A stretch of 64,000 nucleotides of DNA from Candidatus Zhuqueibacterota bacterium (lineage in GTDB: Bacteria; Zhuqueibacterota; Zhuqueibacteria; Zhuqueibacterales; Geothermadaptataceae). A program made the translations under genes and the position numbers. Every line of letters begins with the position of its first letter. The stretch's first letter is position 1. Shown here in pieces: positions 37,810-47,670 of the stretch. The stretch covers positions 1 to 64,000 of the forward strand of contig JAUZRQ010000103.1 of assembly GCA_030950365.1 (NCBI GenBank), written 5' to 3'. The notes beneath the pieces are model-generated. The model saw nothing but the letters and a program-made list of their open reading frames with translations, ran no database searches and had not been told where the DNA came from.

Positions 37810-40800
37810 TCATCGCAGCAGCGTCATCTTGCGCACGGCGGTGAAGCCGTCGGTTTTCATCAGGATGAAATAGACGCCGGAGCCAACGGCGCGGCCGCTG
37901 CCGCTGCGGCCGTCCCACTGCAGCGTGTGCGTGCCCGGCGCAAACGGCTTATCCGCCAGCAAACGGACCTCCTGTCCGAGCACGTTGAAGATGCGGATTT
38001 CCACCCGCGTCTCACGCGGCACGTCAAATTGAATGGCCGTTCTCGGGTTGAATGGATTCGGATAGTTGGCATACAGCCGGAAGACTTTCGGCAAGGCACG
38101 GTCGGCGACGCTGGTGACTACGATCTGAAAGGTGATCTCCGCCGCCGTTTTTGCGGCTTCGGCGTTGCCGGTCCAATCCTCCGCCAGCACGAACAGCCGG
38201 TACACATGCCCGGGCTCGCCGGAGAAGCGGTACGCTTGCCCTTCGATGCCGTTTTCCAGCAACTGGAACGGACCGTCATCGGTGGAGATGTACAACGCGA
38301 ACTGCTTCAGCCCGGCACCGGCATCGGACGCCTGCCATTGCAGTTCAACGTCGCGCTGTTCCACCTGCGCCGGCACGGCGTCGAGCCGGCTCGTCGGTAA
38401 ATCCGCATCCAGTGTGTGAAAAATTTCCGGTGTATCGATGGGATCGTTGGTATCGAACACGATACGGGCGCGCGCCTGCACTCGATCGCCGGTCTGCGCA
38501 CCGGCATCGGCGCGCACCTGAAATTGCACGAAACCCTCGCCGCGGCGGGCCGCATCATTTACCGGCAAGAGGCCGAGTAACGGATCGGCCGGCAGTTCGC
38601 CGGTGGACGGATCGATGGACCGGAAAATCCAGAACGCTTTGTGATTGACGATATCGATGCCCGCATTCACATCCACCAGCACGCCCAGCGAGTCGCGTGC
38701 ATCCAGCCGGTTGCGATAATACGAGACATTTTCGGGCACAGTGAATTGCAGATTGGCAAAACCGAACGAGCCCAGCCGGAAACTGCGCGCATCCAGGGTG
38801 GAATCCAGCGGCAGCTCGATGCGCACCTGCTGTGCCGGCGCCGTGGCAAACTCCGGATCGTTCTCGAAGCGGATGGTGTATTCCAACGGCCGAAACGCCG
38901 ACACCCAGTGCTCGTCGCCGTAGCCGGCCGGCCCAAGGATGTCATTGGGATCCTGGGACCGCACCGCTTCGGCGGTTTGCCGGTCCAGATCATCCCACTT
39001 TTCTCCGGTTTTGTACAGCTCATACGCAAACCTGCCTACATGGTATGGCGCGGTAAGGCCCGGGCGCTGCGGTTTTACCGCGGTGCCCGGTATTTTTGCG
39101 CCGGCCTCGACGATCCCTGTCAGGTCTTTCACTTTCTCTTTCCGGGCGTTATCCTGCAGGCACAGCTTATAAAGCGACGGTTCGAGGCCCTTCAGAGCGC
39201 TGCAATCTTCTTGTAAAACCTTACCCAGGGGCGGCGTCGTTTGCGTTGGCGTGAACGAGACCCATCCCTGGCGGCCGGCCTCGAGCCAGGTTGTAGCCAT
39301 GATCCGAATGTGTTCGGGCGTCGTGGTCACGAAGGTCTCGATTTGAAATTCGTAGGTCCCGGTGCGGTTGAATTCAAGCCAGCCGTTGAGGACTTTGGTT
39401 TGCCGCGGTCCGATGTTGGAAAAGGTCAGCCACATCACTTGCTGACGTCCATCGGGAGTGACAAACGGACCGGGGAAGTGCAACAATGAATCGACATGGA
39501 CAAAATCATCAAACAGCGTCAATTTCATGTCCGGCGGCATGGTCATCCACACCAGCGCCCGCTCCACATTAACATTGGCCAGATTTTCGGCGCGGAGCTG
39601 AATGGGAATGCGCCGATCAATCCGTGAGACCGGCGGCATCTCCAGGGTGACGCGCAGTCCCGGTGGCAAAGCCGGCTCCACCGTGAGCGCCTGCGGTAGC
39701 ACCGCTTCCGTGCCATCGGGCTGCCGCGCCACCACATCCCAGCGGCCCGGCTCGAGGGGATCGGCGTCGAACAGCGCTATGATGCGGCTGCCATCGATAA
39801 AAGCTGTGCGCACTGCCTCGAAGCGTTGACCATTGCGAAGCAGAAACACGCGGGTATCTGGCCGCAACCGGGCGCCGTTTAGCGCCAGAGTGAATTCTCC
39901 CCGATCGCCCACCGGACTCTCTTCCACGGAGAAAAGCTGGAATGACCAGGTCTTTACCTCAATGGTAAATGCAGTGGCCTCTTGCGGTACCTGCACGGCG
40001 TGGACCAGAATGTAATACTTTCCGGGTTTCGGCGGCGCAATGGACACGGTTTGCTCCGCCGAAAACGGCGCTCCGCCGGTCAGATCGTAGCGGCTGCGGT
40101 CCGGCATCGAACCGTGGTTCACGTACAGTTCGAAGAAGCCGTCCGCTCCCAAAACGCGCACCTGCACATCCTCGTTGGCCGGCGCTTCGAAAGCATAGTA
40201 GCGTGCCTGCCCCGAGTCGATGGTGTCCTGCTCCGGCACGTTCAATGCCAGCTCCCGCACCAACACATGCACCCGATCCGCTGAAACCGCAAGATTATTG
40301 GTCTCGTCTTCTTCGCGGATGGCATTGCGCACATCGGCGCGCACAATGATGTGATAATCGCCGATGGCCAGACCGGGCAGGCGCTGGCTCATTGAGGTGG
40401 TAGAATCGGCATTGAGCCGCGCCGCCAGGTTGACTTTCATGCGCACCTGGGCGCCGGCTCCTGGCGGCAGATCCACGAGATGGGGATGGATGCCCACCAG
40501 GGCATCGCTAACATCCCAGACCGTGTCTGCCGAAACATACACGGCGTCGTGGACAATTCCGTTGATCGCATTCGTCCCCTGATTGCGCAGGGTCCATTCT
40601 ACCGTGACCGGCTCTCCCGGCCTGGCCGAATCCGGCACGGTGATGGCGCCCACCACCAGATCAGACGGCGGCATGAAATCGATGCGCAGGGGTAGACCGA
40701 GCAGGTTGTTGGCCTCGGCCTGATGCTCGTACAGGTCGTTGCGGCTGTCGGTTTTGTAAATCAGAACATAATCACCGGCGAGATAATTGGGCAGCATCAC

Positions 40801-43800
40801 GTGCAGGGTATCAGTCAGCGAACCGCCTGTGGCCAGCAGTCCGCGGCGTTCGACCGTGGTCAGCCGCTGATCGCGGTCATCCAGCAAATTGTCTGCGGAC
40901 AAATACACCGCATCGAACCAGGCGGCGCTTTCCGGAATGGCTGCCCCGGCATTGCGCATCCATACTTCCACCGCGATCGGCTGCCCGGCAAAAGCCTGCG
41001 TCACCGTGTGCAGCGAATCGATTTGCAAATCCGGCGAGGGGGAGAGCTGAATCAGCATGGGCGTTTGCGTGGCCAGGACGTTATTGAGCGGCTGCGCATC
41101 CTGCACCACGCCGCCGTCATCGGCGACGAACAGGAAATAGTAGCTGCCGGAAACGCCGTTGGGCAAATTCACCTGCACCTGCCGCCGGTACGACGCGCCG
41201 GGGCCCAGTGGAAGTTCGCGCGGCAACCGCGCCAGCAGCCGGTCGAAATCGCGGTTCAGAGTGCGATCGAGAGACAGGTACACCGCATCCTGCCAGCGAC
41301 CGACGCGGGTGGCGCCCTGGCCGGCATTCTGCACCGTCCATTCCAATGCAACCGTCTCGCCGGATTGGCCATTTGCCGGCGCCACCGCCCGGGTCACCTG
41401 CAGGTCCTCGGCCGGATACGGCCGCACCACCAGCGTGCCGATGCGCGCCACGTTGTTGCCTTCACCCACATGCTCGTAGATCAAATCGCCGGCATCTGCT
41501 GCCACGAACAGAAAATAAGTCCCATTAAGTTCGGCGGGGAGACCGACCTCCACCTCCTGCTGCGCCTCGGCCCCGGGCGTAAGGGCGCTGTCGTGGCGCA
41601 CCTCGGCGAGCAGCCAGCCGCCGGTGCCGTTCCAGGCAGAATCCGCAGTCAGATAGAGACGGTCGAGCCAGAAATGCGCCTGCGTGGCGGCGGTCCCCTC
41701 ATTGCGCACGCGCCACTGTACCATCACCGTTTCGCCGGCGGTGGCGCTGTCCGGAGTGCTCGCTGGCAACGGCACGAGATCGGGCCATGGCGACAGCGCC
41801 ACGCGCAGCGCCGGGCTGCCGGCAAGGCGGTTGTTCTCTTCAAACGTGTACTCGAATACCTCTTCGTCGGCGTCGGTCTGCACAAAAATGTAAAACGGTC
41901 CGGCGATACCCTCGGGCAGATACACCTGCCGGCTGGCCTGATAGCCGTCCCCGGTTTCAAGACCGCCGCGGTGAAACAGATCGCCCAGAATGCGCACCGA
42001 ATCGGGGTGAAATGCCGGCGAGGAGGAAAGAAAGATGCGATCGGTCCATTGCGACTCCATCGCCCGGCGCGCTCCCTGATTTTCCACCGTCCATTCCACA
42101 TACAGCGGCTCGCCGGAGCGGCCGTTGTCGGCATGCAACACGGAGGTCACCACCAGGTCAGGTGGGGGCGTCAGGGTAATATCGATGATCGCCGCGGCGG
42201 CGTTATTGAATTCGTTGGTGTGCTCGAACACATCGCCGCGTTCGGCGCCCCTGGGATTGGCGCGAGTATCGGTAAAGACAAATAGATGCATCGAGCCGAA
42301 TTGATAATGGGGCAGGGCGATACGCGCTGTGGCTTGATAGGATTCACCGGGCTGCAAAATTCCGGTATGTTTTCTCTGATCCAGAAAATGGTCCTCGAAA
42401 CGGATTCTGTTTGCGCGGATCAGACTGTAATCCAGAACTGAATCCGAAGACAGGAAAAAGCCATCGTACCAGGCATCGACCAGCGTGGGGCCGTTGCCAA
42501 CATTTTCCACCGTCCAGGCGACCTCGATGGTGTCGCCGGAAAAGGCGTTCGGCGGGGCCTGCACTGCGGTCACACGCAGATCGGGCATGGGCGACAGGGT
42601 GACCTGTACGGTGGCTGCCGTCCGGTTGTCGGTCTCCTCCCCTTCGATCAATTCGTCCTCCGCATCCGTTACCACGAAAATCGTATGAGGTCCGCTGGCG
42701 CCCAGCGGCACGGTAAATGTAGCTCGATTGGTGTAGCTATCACCCGGCAACAGGAACGTCGGATTGAGCTTGCTAACGATCAATCTATCGGTGCGCGCAT
42801 CCCAAACGGTGTCGTCGGAAAAATACACCCGATCCGACCAACGCGGCGCGTCGGTACTTTGATTGCCGTTGTTGGTCACCGTCCACCGGATTTCGATGGA
42901 TTCGCCGGAAAACACCTGCGCCGGCGCCTGCACCTGACTCACGGTCAAATTGGCGAGATCGCTTCGTTGCACCACAGTCAGAGTGAAACTCTGCTGCGCA
43001 GCCGCCCCATGGGAATCGCGCACCTCGATGGTCACATTGGCCTCGCCGACATCGCCGGCACCGGGCGTGCCGCGCAACACCGACGATCCGGTGCTGAATC
43101 CCAGCCAGGCCGGGCCGGAAATGAGCGTGTAGGTGAGCGCATCCCCGTCCACATCGACCGCCGAAACCGGGTATTCATACACGCTGTTGACGTAGGCCAC
43201 GGCCGGCGGCGTGGAGTGGATGCGCGGTGGGTCGTTCACCGGGGTCACCGTAATCGTGACCGTGGCCCGGGCCTGCAGGCCGTACACATCGGCGATGCGG
43301 TACTCGAACCGGTCCTCGCCGTTGAAATCCGGCGGCGGGGTGTAGGTGACGGTCGTGTCGCCGGCATTCAAACGTACCGATCCGACGGTCTGTCCGGTGT
43401 CCAGCGCCGCGAGCTGAAACGGATCGCCGTCGGGATCGGCATCGTTTCGCAAAATCGGAATCAGCACAGGCTCATCTTCGGCGGTGGTGGCGGCGTCGTT
43501 CCCGGCCACCGGGGCGCGGTTGCCGGTGTGCTGATACACCAGGGTGAGATGATCCGCCTGATACTGGGGGCTGAGCTGCTGTCCACCGCCCAGGTTGCCG
43601 CCGGTGATCTGCGCAAAGGTGCCGCGACGCGACCCGTAGTTCAGCACCCGGAAGCTGTCGGCGTCCGCCGGAAAAAAGCCGCCGAACCACTGCACCTGCA
43701 GGGTGCCGTCGAGGTCGACCGCGCCGGTGACGTCCAGCACATCGTGGCCGGTGCCGGGGTCGAGCCCGCCGATCTCGATGGCGAGGGTGCCGGTGGGGGG

Positions 43801-46134
43801 TTGTCGCAGGTCGCCGTCGATGGTGAGCCGGCCCGGCGACGTCCCCGGTTGCAGGATGCCGGAATTGACCAGTTCGGCGCCGGTAACGTCCAATGTACCG
43901 CTGCCGGACAGGATTCCGGTGTTCTCCAGCGTTCCGGCGGCCACGGTCATTCGCTGTCCACTCGCGATAACCAGGGCGCCGCGGTTGATTGTGGCGGCGG
44001 CATCCGGCTGGTTCAGGAGCAGCGGCTGCCTAATCTCCCATCGTCCTTCCTGGCTCAACTGGCCCCCATCCATAAGTTCGATGCGGCGCTCGCCAGCGGC
44101 AAACGTTCCGGGCAGCGCGCTCAGCACGCCGGATGCCGCGTTGTGAAACTTCCCCTTTTCCACGCGCAAAATGGCATCATGAAAACCTCGATCGCTGCTG
44201 CTGGTGAGTTCCATCCGGCCCGAGTTCTCCAAATCGGCGGTCAACGTCAACCGCGCGTCCCCCGTACTGGATTGCGCCTGCAATTCGAACACGCCCTGGT
44301 TGGTCACCGGCGCATCCACCCCATTGTTGAACCCGCTGAACACCAGCCGCCCGTTTGCCGACAGGGTGCCCGGGCCGATCCGCATATCGGTCATCTGGAT
44401 GGCGCCTTCAATCCGGCCGGACAGCAGGTGCAAGCGGCCGCCATCCATGGAAAGGGTTTTGGTGCTATCCACCCGAATGATACCGCTGTTGCTCACCCGG
44501 GCGCTGGTGTCGGCCATTCCAATGGAAAAATCGTACTGCTGTACTTGCACTGTTCCGGAATTTTCAAAGCTGGTTCCCCTGTCAAGTTGCAACTCGCGGG
44601 TGGCGACGCCGAAAGTGCCCGGCTGCGCTTCCAGCACGCCGCTGGTAAAATTCTGCAGGCGGCCGGATTTGACCTTGATGCGGGCATCGTAAAACGTCCG
44701 GTCGGACTGGCTGCTCAGAGCGAGCCGCCCGTGATTCTGTAATTCCGATTCGATTTTCAAAACCGCATCGCCGGACTGGGTGGCCGCTTCGACCACCATG
44801 CGGCCGGAGGCCTGGTTCACCAGCACAGCGGCCACCGTGTTGGTGCCATGGAATATCATGTGACCGTAGTTTTCGAGCTGGCCGGCAATGACGTTGCCGG
44901 CTTCCAGGGTCACCCGGACGCTGTCGGACAACTTGCCGGCTTGAATCCGGCTGGACGACAGAGCCATCGGACCGCGGATCCAGCCGTCATGCGGACGGAA
45001 GGTGCCTCTTTTCAAAGACAACGTCGCCGAGGTATCGATGTCCACCCGGCCGAAGTTGGCAAAACCGGCCGTAGTATCCACCATGCTGATTTCTAGCGGA
45101 TAAGTCACTTGCAACCGGCCGCGATTGACGAAGTGCACTCCGGACCGCAGGCGCAGGATGCGTCCTCCAGCGGAAAACGTGCCCGGGAGCGATGCCATCC
45201 GGCCGGAGCTCTCGTTGACCAGCGAATCGGCGCGCACATCCAGTATGGCATCGTAATAGCTGCGAGCGCTGGTGCTGCTGAATTGCAAAAGGCCCGGACT
45301 TCTCAGGGTGCGCCACACCGTCAGCGTGGCGTCGCCGGATTGGTCATCGGCGCGGATTTCGAGGATGCCGTGGTTTTCAACATCGCCGTCGATGGTGTTG
45401 CTTGTTCCGAGAAAAATCAAGTGGCCTGTGGAGGATAGGTTACCGCCGTCCAGCCCCATGGAGGCCATGTGGATCGGGCCGTCGATGGTGCCTGTGGATA
45501 AATCGAAAACGCCATTGCGTAGACTCAGGGTACGCGTGCTGTCCACCACGATCGCGCCATGATTGATGAGCTTTGCCGAGGTATCGGCAAAAGCCAACTC
45601 GGCATCATATTCCAAAACTTCGATGTGGCCGCCGTTTTCCCATACGGAGCCGGCGTTGAGCCTGATCAGGCGCTTCCCCTGCCCCGGGGTTCCAGCGGCG
45701 ATTTTCAGCACCGCACCGCTATCGCTGACGAAGCGCGCGCCGTCCAGCACCAGTTTCGCATCGTAAAACGATTCAGCCGCGATGCTGGAAAGGACTATGG
45801 TGCTTTGACTGTACAACCGCTGTGTCACGGTGAGGGTGGCGTCACCATTCGTTGGATTGGCCTGAATCACCAATCGGGGATGAGAACCGGCGCCGCCCAG
45901 GGTCAAATCCGCCACGGTCACACTCTGTTGCACCACCACATCGTAACTGCCGGCAAGTGTGATGCCCACCGTGTCCTGGGTTCCGGGCACCTGGCCGGTA
46001 CTCCAGTTGGCCGGATTGCTCCAGTCACCGCCCGCGGCGTTGGTCCAGCTTACCTGTCCAGCGAAAAGGGGAAATTGCGACAAAAACAGGAAAAGGAATA
46101 CACTGAGGACCGGGAAAATGTGCTGCCTGCCCAT
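37810..46134 (-). CDS. Giant multi-domain surface protein: four long repeats, seven CARDB domains, PPC domain and sorting module
   Basis: Start is set at the ATG at 46134 after GTGGAGG, giving a signal peptide, MGRQHIFPVLSVFLFLFLSQ. Residues 95-800 contain four copies of a 175-180-residue repeat, each opening with GDATLTV or similar and including FYDA, PGTF and DTSA. Then come a tandem-domain region (about 873, NDADPDGDPF) and an Ig-like domain near 970. Seven CARDB-like domains span about 1058-1950, each starting PDL-V and with EWTVENQG. A PPC-like domain lies near 1965-2060 (YYAFEAPANEDVQV). The last 95 residues (YANYPNPFNPRTAIQFDV) are the sorting module. It is 2774 residues long, the largest gene here. 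Probable role: adhesion or surface structure. Confidence 0.9.
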   Translation of the reverse strand: MGRQHIFPVLSVFLFLFLSQFPLFAGQVSWTNAAGGDWSNPANWSTGQVPGTQDTVGITLAGSYDVVVQQSVTVADLTLGGAGSHPRLVIQANPTNGDATLTVTQRLYSQSTIVLSSIAAESFYDAKLVLDGARFVSDSGAVLKIAAGTPGQGKRLIRLNAGSVWENGGHIEVLEYDAELAFADTSAKLINHGAIVVDSTRTLSLRNGVFDLSTGTIDGPIHMASMGLDGGNLSSTGHLIFLGTSNTIDGDVENHGILEIRADDQSGDATLTVWRTLRSPGLLQFSSTSARSYYDAILDVRADSLVNESSGRMASLPGTFSAGGRILRLRSGVHFVNRGRLQVTYPLEISMVDTTAGFANFGRVDIDTSATLSLKRGTFRPHDGWIRGPMALSSSRIQAGKLSDSVRVTLEAGNVIAGQLENYGHMIFHGTNTVAAVLVNQASGRMVVEAATQSGDAVLKIESELQNHGRLALSSQSDRTFYDARIKVKSGRLQNFTSGVLEAQPGTFGVATRELQLDRGTSFENSGTVQVQQYDFSIGMADTSARVSNSGIIRVDSTKTLSMDGGRLHLLSGRIEGAIQMTDMRIGPGTLSANGRLVFSGFNNGVDAPVTNQGVFELQAQSSTGDARLTLTADLENSGRMELTSSSDRGFHDAILRVEKGKFHNAASGVLSALPGTFAAGERRIELMDGGQLSQEGRWEIRQPLLLNQPDAAATINRGALVIASGQRMTVAAGTLENTGILSGSGTLDVTGAELVNSGILQPGTSPGRLTIDGDLRQPPTGTLAIEIGGLDPGTGHDVLDVTGAVDLDGTLQVQWFGGFFPADADSFRVLNYGSRRGTFAQITGGNLGGGQQLSPQYQADHLTLVYQHTGNRAPVAGNDAATTAEDEPVLIPILRNDADPDGDPFQLAALDTGQTVGSVRLNAGDTTVTYTPPPDFNGEDRFEYRIADVYGLQARATVTITVTPVNDPPRIHSTPPAVAYVNSVYEYPVSAVDVDGDALTYTLISGPAWLGFSTGSSVLRGTPGAGDVGEANVTIEVRDSHGAAAQQSFTLTVVQRSDLANLTVSQVQAPAQVFSGESIEIRWTVTNNGNQSTDAPRWSDRVYFSDDTVWDARTDRLIVSKLNPTFLLPGDSYTNRATFTVPLGASGPHTIFVVTDAEDELIEGEETDNRTAATVQVTLSPMPDLRVTAVQAPPNAFSGDTIEVAWTVENVGNGPTLVDAWYDGFFLSSDSVLDYSLIRANRIRFEDHFLDQRKHTGILQPGESYQATARIALPHYQFGSMHLFVFTDTRANPRGAERGDVFEHTNEFNNAAAAIIDITLTPPPDLVVTSVLHADNGRSGEPLYVEWTVENQGARRAMESQWTDRIFLSSSPAFHPDSVRILGDLFHRGGLETGDGYQASRQVYLPEGIAGPFYIFVQTDADEEVFEYTFEENNRLAGSPALRVALSPWPDLVPLPASTPDSATAGETVMVQWRVRNEGTAATQAHFWLDRLYLTADSAWNGTGGWLLAEVRHDSALTPGAEAQQEVEVGLPAELNGTYFLFVAADAGDLIYEHVGEGNNVARIGTLVVRPYPAEDLQVTRAVAPANGQSGETVALEWTVQNAGQGATRVGRWQDAVYLSLDRTLNRDFDRLLARLPRELPLGPGASYRRQVQVNLPNGVSGSYYFLFVADDGGVVQDAQPLNNVLATQTPMLIQLSPSPDLQIDSLHTVTQAFAGQPIAVEVWMRNAGAAIPESAAWFDAVYLSADNLLDDRDQRLTTVERRGLLATGGSLTDTLHVMLPNYLAGDYVLIYKTDSRNDLYEHQAEANNLLGLPLRIDFMPPSDLVVGAITVPDSARPGEPVTVEWTLRNQGTNAINGIVHDAVYVSADTVWDVSDALVGIHPHLVDLPPGAGAQVRMKVNLAARLNADSTTSMSQRLPGLAIGDYHIIVRADVRNAIREEDETNNLAVSADRVHVLVRELALNVPEQDTIDSGQARYYAFEAPANEDVQVRVLGADGFFELYVNHGSMPDRSRYDLTGGAPFSAEQTVSIAPPKPGKYYILVHAVQVPQEATAFTIEVKTWSFQLFSVEESPVGDRGEFTLALNGARLRPDTRVFLLRNGQRFEAVRTAFIDGSRIIALFDADPLEPGRWDVVARQPDGTEAVLPQALTVEPALPPGLRVTLEMPPVSRIDRRIPIQLRAENLANVNVERALVWMTMPPDMKLTLFDDFVHVDSLLHFPGPFVTPDGRQQVMWLTFSNIGPRQTKVLNGWLEFNRTGTYEFQIETFVTTTPEHIRIMATTWLEAGRQGWVSFTPTQTTPPLGKVLQEDCSALKGLEPSLYKLCLQDNARKEKVKDLTGIVEAGAKIPGTAVKPQRPGLTAPYHVGRFAYELYKTGEKWDDLDRQTAEAVRSQDPNDILGPAGYGDEHWVSAFRPLEYTIRFENDPEFATAPAQQVRIELPLDSTLDARSFRLGSFGFANLQFTVPENVSYYRNRLDARDSLGVLVDVNAGIDIVNHKAFWIFRSIDPSTGELPADPLLGLLPVNDAARRGEGFVQFQVRADAGAQTGDRVQARARIVFDTNDPIDTPEIFHTLDADLPTSRLDAVPAQVEQRDVELQWQASDAGAGLKQFALYISTDDGPFQLLENGIEGQAYRFSGEPGHVYRLFVLAEDWTGNAEAAKTAAEITFQIVVTSVADRALPKVFRLYANYPNPFNPRTAIQFDVPRETRVEIRIFNVLGQEVRLLADKPFAPGTHTLQWDGRSGSGRAVGSGVYFILMKTDGFTAVRKMTLLR

Positions 46135-46672
46135 ATGGCCTCCACTTGAATAAGGTTGAAAAAATGCGAGGCTCACCAGCCTTCGTTAGAAAAAACCGGA
46201 ATGACAATCAAATATCCAAAACCAATATCATCGAAAAGAAGGAAGTATTCTCCAGGCGCTTTGCAAGGACGGTTTCTTGTTGTGTAGTTCTCGGCAGGCC
46301 CCCAAAGGGCGAAAAGCAGGCAGCAGAAGCGCTTCCACCAGATCCAGCATTAACTGGTTTGTCGTTCAATCGTGTTTACAAACCAACAGCGGGCCCCGGA
46401 GCAAAGGTTCTATGATGCTGGCATGCTCCCTGTCAGTTGCGGCATAGCTTTTGGTGTAGCCAGACGTGGGCACGAAAGACACCGCAACATGGGAGTCGCC
46501 CTTTGCCGTTACAGAACTGCAACTACATGCCCGGGACAATGAACGGTTCGTGGCCTCATAAGTCATATCCGCTGGCTTTCGACCGATGGGACTACGATGA
46601 ATTGGTTCATTTTTTCTTAAAATAACACGATATTTAACTATCGCAAGGACTTTTTGGCTCAGGGAACTAAAT
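46135..46672. other. Intergenic stretch between divergent genes
   Basis: This 538-nt spacer separates the giant surface gene and the HDOD gene, which are transcribed apart, so it should carry both promoters. No RNA, repeat or credible ORF is recognised; open frames on both strands lack a domain and a ribosome binding site. Confidence 0.35.
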
Positions 46673-47593
46673 ATGGCCCATAGGGTCCGCAACGTTTGTT
46701 ATGCAGATTCAGATATCGGACAAAAATCCGATAATGTCAATATGAAACCTGAAACCGTACTGGCCCTGTTTACCGCTTTTGAGGATGACTTGCTGCAGCA
46801 GGTTGTCCAGATGACCGAAGAATTTCCAGCGCCGCCCACCATTTTGAATCGCATTTTGGAATTGACTAATAACCCGACAACTCAGGTGGAACAGGTGGCC
46901 GAGGTTCTCGCCACCGAACCGGCTGTGGCGGCCAAGGTGCTGAAGCAGTCCAACTCGGCTTTTTACGGACGTTCACGCAAAATTTCTTCCATTCATGATG
47001 CCGTAATAATGTTGGGGTTCTACACCATCCGTAGTCTGGTAGTGGCCACGGCGGCGCACAGTCTATATTTTCGCGGTCAAGAAAGCCAGCAGTTGCGCCA
47101 CAGCATGTGGGAGCACAGCCTGGCTACAGCCATCGCCGCGCGTATGGTAGCCCGAGCCCTGCGCAATGTGAATCCGGAGGTGGCGTACATCGCGGGCCTC
47201 CTGCATGACGTCGGCAAACTGGTCCTGCTAGACCGCTGGCCGCAGCGCTTTGCGCAGGTGGTAGAACAGCCAAACGATGCCTCGGTGGCTTCATTGGAAA
47301 TCGAGCTCGAGCAATTTGGGTTCACTCATCCCCTGGTGGGTGCGGTTTTGATTGACCGCTGGCTGTTTCCGCAGCCACTGGTGGCGGCCGTGGCGCTGCA
47401 CCATGAGGTGGATAGCCTGAATGAAATCCCGGGAATTGTGCATTACGCCAACATATTTGTATCGCATCTTGGCTACAATCTATACACCGTATCACAAGAC
47501 GCCCTGACCGCCATCAGTGAAGAGCCGCTGATCGACCGCGGCGACTTCGAATCAGCGTTTTCGGAACAGAAGGCCCTATTCGATGCCGCCTGA
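46673..47593 (+). CDS. HDOD domain protein
   Basis: The 306 residues carry an HDOD domain (about 45-250), marked by FPAPPTILNRILELTNNP, a QSNSAFYGRSRKISSIHDAVIMLGF segment and the HD-like AGLLHDVGKLVLL. HDOD proteins act as signalling output or scaffolding modules; hydrolytic activity is generally not shown. The ATG at 46673 follows AGGGAAC; an internal ATG at 46742 is possible. The next gene, 77 nt downstream, is a second HDOD protein, so they form a pair. Confidence 0.9.
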   Translation: MAHRVRNVCYADSDIGQKSDNVNMKPETVLALFTAFEDDLLQQVVQMTEEFPAPPTILNRILELTNNPTTQVEQVAEVLATEPAVAAKVLKQSNSAFYGRSRKISSIHDAVIMLGFYTIRSLVVATAAHSLYFRGQESQQLRHSMWEHSLATAIAARMVARALRNVNPEVAYIAGLLHDVGKLVLLDRWPQRFAQVVEQPNDASVASLEIELEQFGFTHPLVGAVLIDRWLFPQPLVAAVALHHEVDSLNEIPGIVHYANIFVSHLGYNLYTVSQDALTAISEEPLIDRGDFESAFSEQKALFDAA

Positions 47594-47670
47594 TGGGGGC
47601 GTTCTTTCAATGACTCCAAATGAGGCAATAACCATGGCCACGCTACAACTATATTTGCAGGGTAACATCT

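Noticed and set aside
40723-42285. Long plus-strand frame (520 codons)
   Set aside because: Antisense shadow of the CARDB repeats.
42685-44742. Long plus-strand frame (685 codons)
   Set aside because: Antisense shadow of the giant surface protein in GC-rich DNA.
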